In this document: in pieces, positions 60,082 through 64,000 of the stretch
Position numbering within the stretch: the stretch's first letter is position 1
How the letters are laid out: each line of letters starts with the position of its first letter
Assembly (NCBI GenBank): GCA_963741385.1
Contig: CAVUHO010000014.1
Coordinates: forward strand, 310,001-374,000
Length of the DNA stretch: 64,000 nt
Direction of reading: 5' to 3'
Origin: Sulfomarinibacter sp963741385
Lineage (GTDB): Bacteria > Acidobacteriota > Thermoanaerobaculia > Thermoanaerobaculales > Sulfomarinibacteraceae
The notes under the pieces: generated by a model
Told to the model about the DNA's origin: nothing
What the model saw: only the letters and a program-made list of their open reading frames with translations
The model's database searches: none
Translations under genes and position numbers: made by a program

Positions 60082-60582
60082 ATGAGCGACCTCCGGGATG
60101 TCCATGCCGCTGTCAAGATGACGATTCGCGGACTGGTGATGGACCCGACGTCCAACACCCCGGTCGTGGTGCTCGAAAATCCCGATGGCGACCTGCTGCT
60201 GCCGATCTGGATCGGGGTCTGCGAAGCCAACTCCATCGCCCTCGAACTCGAAGGCGTGGCGCCTCCCCGGCCGATGACTCACGACCTCATCAGGGATCTC
60301 ATCAGCACTGCCGGCTGTACGGTCGATCACATCTACATCCACACACTCGAGGACAGCATCTTCAAGGCGTCGATCCAATTCCGTGATGCCAACGCGGTGG
60401 TCCACAACCTGGACTCGCGGCCGTCCGACGCCATCGCCATCGCCCTCCGCACCAAAGTTGACGTGTTGGTCGACCCGGTCGTCCTCGAGCACGGGGTCAT
60501 GAATGCGGCGACCGTCGAAGAGACGATTCGCGAACTGCTGGAGAGAATGCGCCCGGAAGACATGGGCGAGTACGAGATGTGA
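60082..60582 (+). CDS. Bifunctional nuclease-family protein (DUF151)
   Basis: This 166-residue protein has the DUF151 pattern: V-V-V-L-E-N-P-D-G-D-L-L-L-P-I-W-I-G, A-N-S-I-A-L-E-L-E-G, R-P-M-T-H-D-L and R-P-S-D-A-I-A-I-A-L. A UVR-like tail (E-T-I-R-E-L-L-E-R-M) follows. Homologues are described as bifunctional nucleases, but the physiological role is unclear. It follows miaB closely, an arrangement seen in several phyla. Confidence 0.88.
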   Translation: MSDLRDVHAAVKMTIRGLVMDPTSNTPVVVLENPDGDLLLPIWIGVCEANSIALELEGVAPPRPMTHDLIRDLISTAGCTVDHIYIHTLEDSIFKASIQFRDANAVVHNLDSRPSDAIAIALRTKVDVLVDPVVLEHGVMNAATVEETIRELLERMRPEDMGEYEM

Positions 60583-60631
60583 TCCACGCCATCAGATGTC
60601 GTGTTGTCCCGCGGCGGAACTCCGGCTTTCG

Positions 60632-60661
60632 TTGACACCCCAATCCGGGCACCCCTATAGT
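60632..60661 (+). promoter_or_regulatory. Strong sigma-70-type promoter of parAB
   Basis: A consensus TTGACA (60632-60637), 18-base spacer and TATAGT (60656-60661) lie 43 bases before parA ATG 60705. This is the best promoter match in the window. Confidence 0.8.
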
Positions 60662-60704
60662 GTGGGCCCAGCAACTGTGCAGTTCCTGCGGAGCCGGAGA
60701 CTTC

Positions 60705-61466
60705 ATGAAAATCGCCATCACCAATCAAAAAGGCGGTGTGGGGAAAACCACCACCGCCATCAACCTCGCGGCGGGTCTCGCGCAAAAGGGTCTCCGGACG
60801 CTGCTCATCGACCTCGATCCGCAGGCCAACTCGACCATGTCCAATATCGACCTGGAAAGGATCAACGGCCACATGTACGACGTCTTGCGGGCGACCGCTC
60901 GTCTCGATGACGTCATCGTGGCCAGTGACCAGGACAACCTCTGGATCGCGCCGTCGCGCATCGCGATGGCCAAGCTCGAGGTTCACATCGCCGGCGAGCT
61001 CGACGCCCCCTACCGTCTCAAGGACGCGATCGAGAACCTCGAGACCCCGTTTGACGCGATCATCATTGACACGCCGCCCACCCTCGGGCTGCTCACGGTC
61101 AACGCGCTGGTGGCGGCCACCCACGTCCTGGTGCCCATTCAGGCGTCGTATTTTGCGCTCGAAGGGACCGACGATCTCCTGGAAACCATTGACAAGATCA
61201 AGGCCCGCCCCAACACCGATCTCCAGATGCTCGGAATTCTGGTGACCATGTTTGACCGACGCACGGTCCTCGCACGCCAGGTCCAGGAAGAAATCGACGA
61301 GGTCTTCGGGGACCTGGTCTTCGAGACCAAGATCACGAAATCGGTGCGTCTCGAGGAAAGCCCGGCCCACCGGACCAGCATCTTCACCCACGCACCGTCG
61401 TCCAGCGGTGCCTTTGAGTACTATCGTCTGTGCGAGGAGGTCCTCCAGCGTGTCGGCTCCGAGTAA
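60705..61466 (+). CDS. parA: ParA-family chromosome partitioning ATPase
   Basis: The 253-residue protein is a small ParA/Soj. It has the deviant Walker A K-G-G-V-G-K-T-T at residues 9-16, D-L-D-P-Q-A-N (Walker A'), and D-T-P-P-T-L-G-L-L (Walker B). With ParB it moves origin regions apart. There is no N-terminal DNA-binding extension, so it is of the chromosomal type. It overlaps parB by 17 bases and has its own promoter. Confidence 0.94.
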   Translation: MKIAITNQKGGVGKTTTAINLAAGLAQKGLRTLLIDLDPQANSTMSNIDLERINGHMYDVLRATARLDDVIVASDQDNLWIAPSRIAMAKLEVHIAGELDAPYRLKDAIENLETPFDAIIIDTPPTLGLLTVNALVAATHVLVPIQASYFALEGTDDLLETIDKIKARPNTDLQMLGILVTMFDRRTVLARQVQEEIDEVFGDLVFETKITKSVRLEESPAHRTSIFTHAPSSSGAFEYYRLCEEVLQRVGSE

Positions 61467-62355
61467 ACCCAAAGTCGGTCTCCCGCCCCACCGGCGAATG
61501 CGCCACGATCGGCATTTCGTCGACGAACTCGCCCAACGGATGGGGGAGGGTATCGGCCGCATGATCCGCATCACCGCCATCACCAGCAACCAGGACCAGC
61601 CGCGCTCGAATCTCGGCGACCTCGAGGACCTCCAGTCGTCCATCGACGTCCACGGCGTCCTGGAGCCCCTGCTGGTCCGTGATCTCGGCGGCGGCAAGTA
61701 CGAGCTGGTGTCCGGAGAACGCCGTTTTCACGCCGCGATGGCGGTGGGGCTCACCGAGGTTCCCTGTATCGAGCTCACGGTCAACGACCAGCAGGCCCTC
61801 GAAATCGCGCTGATCGAAAACCTCCAGCGCAAGGACCTCACCGCATTCGAGGAGGGCGATGGCTACCGCACCCTCATCGACAAGTACGGTTACACCCACG
61901 AACAGGTCGCGAGCGCGGTCGGGCGATCGCGGGTCACCGTCACCGAGGCGTTGACCATGCTGCGGATCCCCGATGCGATTCGCGATCTGTGTCGGCATGC
62001 CGACATCTCCGCCAAGGGAATGCTGCTCGAAATCGCGAGGGCCGGCGACGCGAAGGCGATGGAAGACCTCGTCAGGGAGATCGTCGAGTTGCGGCTGGAC
62101 CGGGCGGCCCTGCGTGAACGGCGCCACGGCCACCCGGGGCCGACGGAGAATGGCGATGATGCTTCCGATGACGTGGACCGTCCGGGCGGGCCGAAGCCGT
62201 TTCGATTCCAGTTCCGCAATCCTGACCGGTCGTTTTCGGTTTCGCTGGCTTTCCGCACCGTGACCCAACCTGAACCCAGAGAGGTGATCGAAGCGTTGCG
62301 CGCCCTGATCCGCGACCTCGAGGCCGACCTGGAAGCGGGGTCGAGCGAAAGCTGA
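61450..62355 (+). CDS. parB: ParB-family partition protein
   Basis: The 301-residue protein has the ParB CTPase/nuclease-like domain (Q-D-Q-P-R, V-S-G-E-R-R-F-H-A-A), the E-N-L-Q-R-K-D-L-T-A-F-E-E segment, and an HTH region (V-A-S-A-V-G-R-S-R-V-T-V). The C-terminal dimer domain is short. GTG 61450 is used; ATG 61499 is possible. No perfect parS (TGTTTCACGTGAAACA) was seen in the window by eye. Confidence 0.9.
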   Translation: MSAPSKPKVGLPPHRRMRHDRHFVDELAQRMGEGIGRMIRITAITSNQDQPRSNLGDLEDLQSSIDVHGVLEPLLVRDLGGGKYELVSGERRFHAAMAVGLTEVPCIELTVNDQQALEIALIENLQRKDLTAFEEGDGYRTLIDKYGYTHEQVASAVGRSRVTVTEALTMLRIPDAIRDLCRHADISAKGMLLEIARAGDAKAMEDLVREIVELRLDRAALRERRHGHPGPTENGDDASDDVDRPGGPKPFRFQFRNPDRSFSVSLAFRTVTQPEPREVIEALRALIRDLEADLEAGSSES

Positions 62356-62630
62356 GAACCTCAGATCGAGGGACATCGGGTCGGTTTCAGATGTTTTCGA
62401 TATTTAGGTTTACATAATATATCTTATCGGACATTGTATTTCAGATCGAAGTCTGTGGAATTCTCCTCCCCTGTGGAAAAGCTGAGGAGAACGCCTGGTT
62501 TCCGATTCACAATTCGCTCGAGCCGTTCTTTCGAGGATGGAGTCGTCGCCTCACGACTCACCGGGACCGAAGCGTGTAGAATTCTGTGGATGTGTCGTGA
62601 GAATCCATCCACCCGCCCCGGAGGCCGGTC
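62356..62630 (+). other. AT-rich gap with DnaA-box-like sequence after parB
   Basis: 62390-62445 is clearly AT-rich (TTTACATAATATATCTTATC region) in an otherwise GC-rich window. TGTGGAAAA at 62472-62480 fits the DnaA-box consensus TGTGNAWAA; related TGTGGAATT (62454) and TGTGGATGT (62585) have two mismatches each. Being next to parAB, it could be an origin or an orphan DnaA site. It could equally be the promoter region of lptF, with TAGAAT near 62577 as -10. No gene is evident. Confidence 0.4.
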
Positions 62631-64000
62631 GTGAAAATCTTCGGAGTCATCGACCGCTTCACTGTCAAGGAGATCTTCACCCCGACGCTCCTCGGTTTCA
62701 TGACCTACACCTTTTTAGTGATCATTCGCGGTGTCTACACCCTGATCGAGCAGGTGCTCGTTCGCGGCGTCTCGGTGGCCGACGCAGCAAAGGTGTTGCT
62801 CATCACCTTGCCGCACGTCATCGTCATGACGATACCCATGAGCTTCCTCTTCGGGGTGTTGTTGGCCGCCGGCCGCATGAACGCAGACAGCGAGTTGATC
62901 GCCCTGCAGGCCGGTGGAATTCCGGTACGGCGTCTGCTGCGGCCGATTCTGGCGTTTGCACTGGTTCTTGCCGCCTTGAACGCCTACCTCTACCTGGCGG
63001 TCATTCCGCACTCCAGCTCGCAGCTTCGAGAGTTGAAGACGAAGCTCTTCGCCGGCGCCAGAAATCTCGGGAGAATCGATCCGGGGGTCTTCCACGAAGA
63101 GATACCGAACACCCTCCTGTACCTGCGCAGCGTCGACCCCGATTCCGGGGAATGGCGCGACATCATGCTGTTCGACAACAGCAACCCGAGCGAAGAGCGT
63201 CTGACCCTTGCCCGGTCCGGCAGAATGGTGTCGACGGGTGGCGTTGAAAACGTCGACATGCGGCCGATCACCGGCGAAATGCCAGATGTTGAACAGTGGA
63301 TCCGCCTCGATGACGTGGTCACGCATCAGTTTTCGCGTGACGACCCGGAAACCTACCGGGTGAACCGGACGAAGTCGCAACTGGTTCGGCCCGTTCTGGA
63401 CTCAGGCGGCACCGTGAGCTATCGACGGAGCATGCGCGAGCGATCCAGCGGTGAGTTGGCACGTTTCCTGCTCGGCGGAACCCTCGTCAACGCCGAAGGC
63501 GAGCCCTCGGCTCCGGATGAAGATGTCGAACTGACACGCCGCCATGCAGCCATCGAGTTCAACAAACGACTGGCCATACCCTTTGCGTGCGTTGTTTTCG
63601 GGCTGCTCGCCCTGCCGCTGGGGATCGGCTCGGGTTCGGGCGGCCGGGGCAGGGGTTTTGTGGTTTCGGTTGCAGTGGTCCTCGCCTACTACCTGGTCAA
63701 CAACCAAGGCGAGGTGCTCGCTATCGAAGGCGTGGTTCCGACCTGGGTCGGAATCTGGTTGCCGAATATCGTGCTCTCGGTGATCGCGATCGTTTTGATG
63801 CTCCGGATGGGCCGGTGGCTCGGTGAACGCGAACCGCGCGAGAACCTCGTCGTTCAAGGCATCAAGGCCATCGCGACCTGGTGGCGACGGCGGCGCCGAT
63901 CGGCGACGGCCTCGCGGGAGTTTTCCGACGAGCTGACCGGCAGCGTCCCGATCGCGATTCAACGCCGGCGATACGCGAACATCTTTCCCGCGCTGCTGGA
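62631..64000 (+). CDS. LptF/LptG (YjgP/YjgQ) family LPS permease, 3' end missing
   Basis: 456 codons are visible and the frame is open at the right edge. Three N-terminal helices (T-L-L-G-F-M-T-Y-T-F, V-L-L-I-T-L-P-H-V-I-V-M-T-I-P and P-I-L-A-F-A-L-V-L-A-A-L) are followed by a large beta-rich periplasmic domain and then C-terminal helices (I-P-F-A-C-V-V-F-G-L-L-A-L-P-L-G). E-L-I-A-L-Q-A-G-G-I-P is the conserved cytoplasmic coupling loop. The protein forms the membrane part of the LPS extractor with LptB encoded at 49.7 kb. Start is GTG 62631. LptF or LptG cannot be told apart here. Confidence 0.9.
   Translation, partial: MKIFGVIDRFTVKEIFTPTLLGFMTYTFLVIIRGVYTLIEQVLVRGVSVADAAKVLLITLPHVIVMTIPMSFLFGVLLAAGRMNADSELIALQAGGIPVRRLLRPILAFALVLAALNAYLYLAVIPHSSSQLRELKTKLFAGARNLGRIDPGVFHEEIPNTLLYLRSVDPDSGEWRDIMLFDNSNPSEERLTLARSGRMVSTGGVENVDMRPITGEMPDVEQWIRLDDVVTHQFSRDDPETYRVNRTKSQLVRPVLDSGGTVSYRRSMRERSSGELARFLLGGTLVNAEGEPSAPDEDVELTRRHAAIEFNKRLAIPFACVVFGLLALPLGIGSGSGGRGRGFVVSVAVVLAYYLVNNQGEVLAIEGVVPTWVGIWLPNIVLSVIAIVLMLRMGRWLGEREPRENLVVQGIKAIATWWRRRRRSATASREFSDELTGSVPIAIQRRRYANIFPALL

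Noticed and set aside
1..64000. CRISPR arrays, insertion sequences, rRNA or prophage
   Set aside because: No regular repeat-spacer units, transposase or integrase frames, or rRNA-like sequence were seen.

Overview
The window is about 65% GC and gene-dense. It comes from a diderm bacterium: there are lipid A genes (lpxB, an lpxH-like gene) and Lpt transport genes (an lptC/lptA-type fusion, lptB, lptF-type permease). The gene style (DUF1573, DUF6677, DUF5989, LarA, hprK beside rpoN, many secreted peptidases) suggests Acidobacteriota, possibly a Thermoanaerobaculia- or Holophagae-like lineage; that placement is inference. A sodium-pump decarboxylase, LarA and a ferredoxin operon behind an FNR-type palindrome hint at anaerobic or micro-oxic life. 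I found no rRNA, tRNA, CRISPR array or insertion sequence.

Layout. 1-3.7 kb: end of a DUF5989 gene, a reverse-strand decarboxylase operon (gamma-like, alpha/biotin, beta) and the relic of a class V aminotransferase. 3.8-11 kb: secreted M14 and S9 peptidases, an MFS permease and a secreted unknown. 11.2-16.6 kb: DUF1015-serA-serC ending in a terminator, then an lpxH-like gene and aroA. 16.6-22.8 kb: a giant sigma-54 activator, a MurB-like protein lacking catalytic residues and a TPR protein. 22.8-29.9 kb: trmJ-like, rhomboid, amrA, larA, cupin, ferredoxin and a DUF1573 gene with an in-frame TGA. 29.9-35.8 kb: radical SAM gene, then cmk-rpsA-HU/IHF, HIT and small membrane proteins. 35.9-44.9 kb: lpxB, rimO, ribF, prsW, two paralogous repeat proteins around a RodZ-like gene, a J-domain protein and a PP2C phosphatase. 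45-57.9 kb: gpmI, accA, then lptC/A-lptB-rpoN-hpf-ptsN-hprK-rapZ-EIIA(Man)-ptsH-ptsI. 57.9-64 kb: cupin, proline-rich secreted protein, miaB, DUF151, parA-parB, an AT-rich gap and a partial lptF.

Two themes stand out. First, the Lpt/RpoN/PTS block joins LPS export to a phosphotransfer chain (EI, HPr with His15 and Ser46, two EIIA proteins, HPr kinase, RapZ) with no EIIB or EIIC in view, so it looks regulatory. Second, the DUF1573 gene has TGA exactly where the family has the first Cys of its S-C-G-C-T motif, with a hairpin just downstream; the best reading is a selenoprotein.

Three otherwise conserved genes (oadA twice, rpoN, miaB) carry single-base frameshifts. Their clustering in one window suggests consensus errors, at least in part, rather than gene decay.
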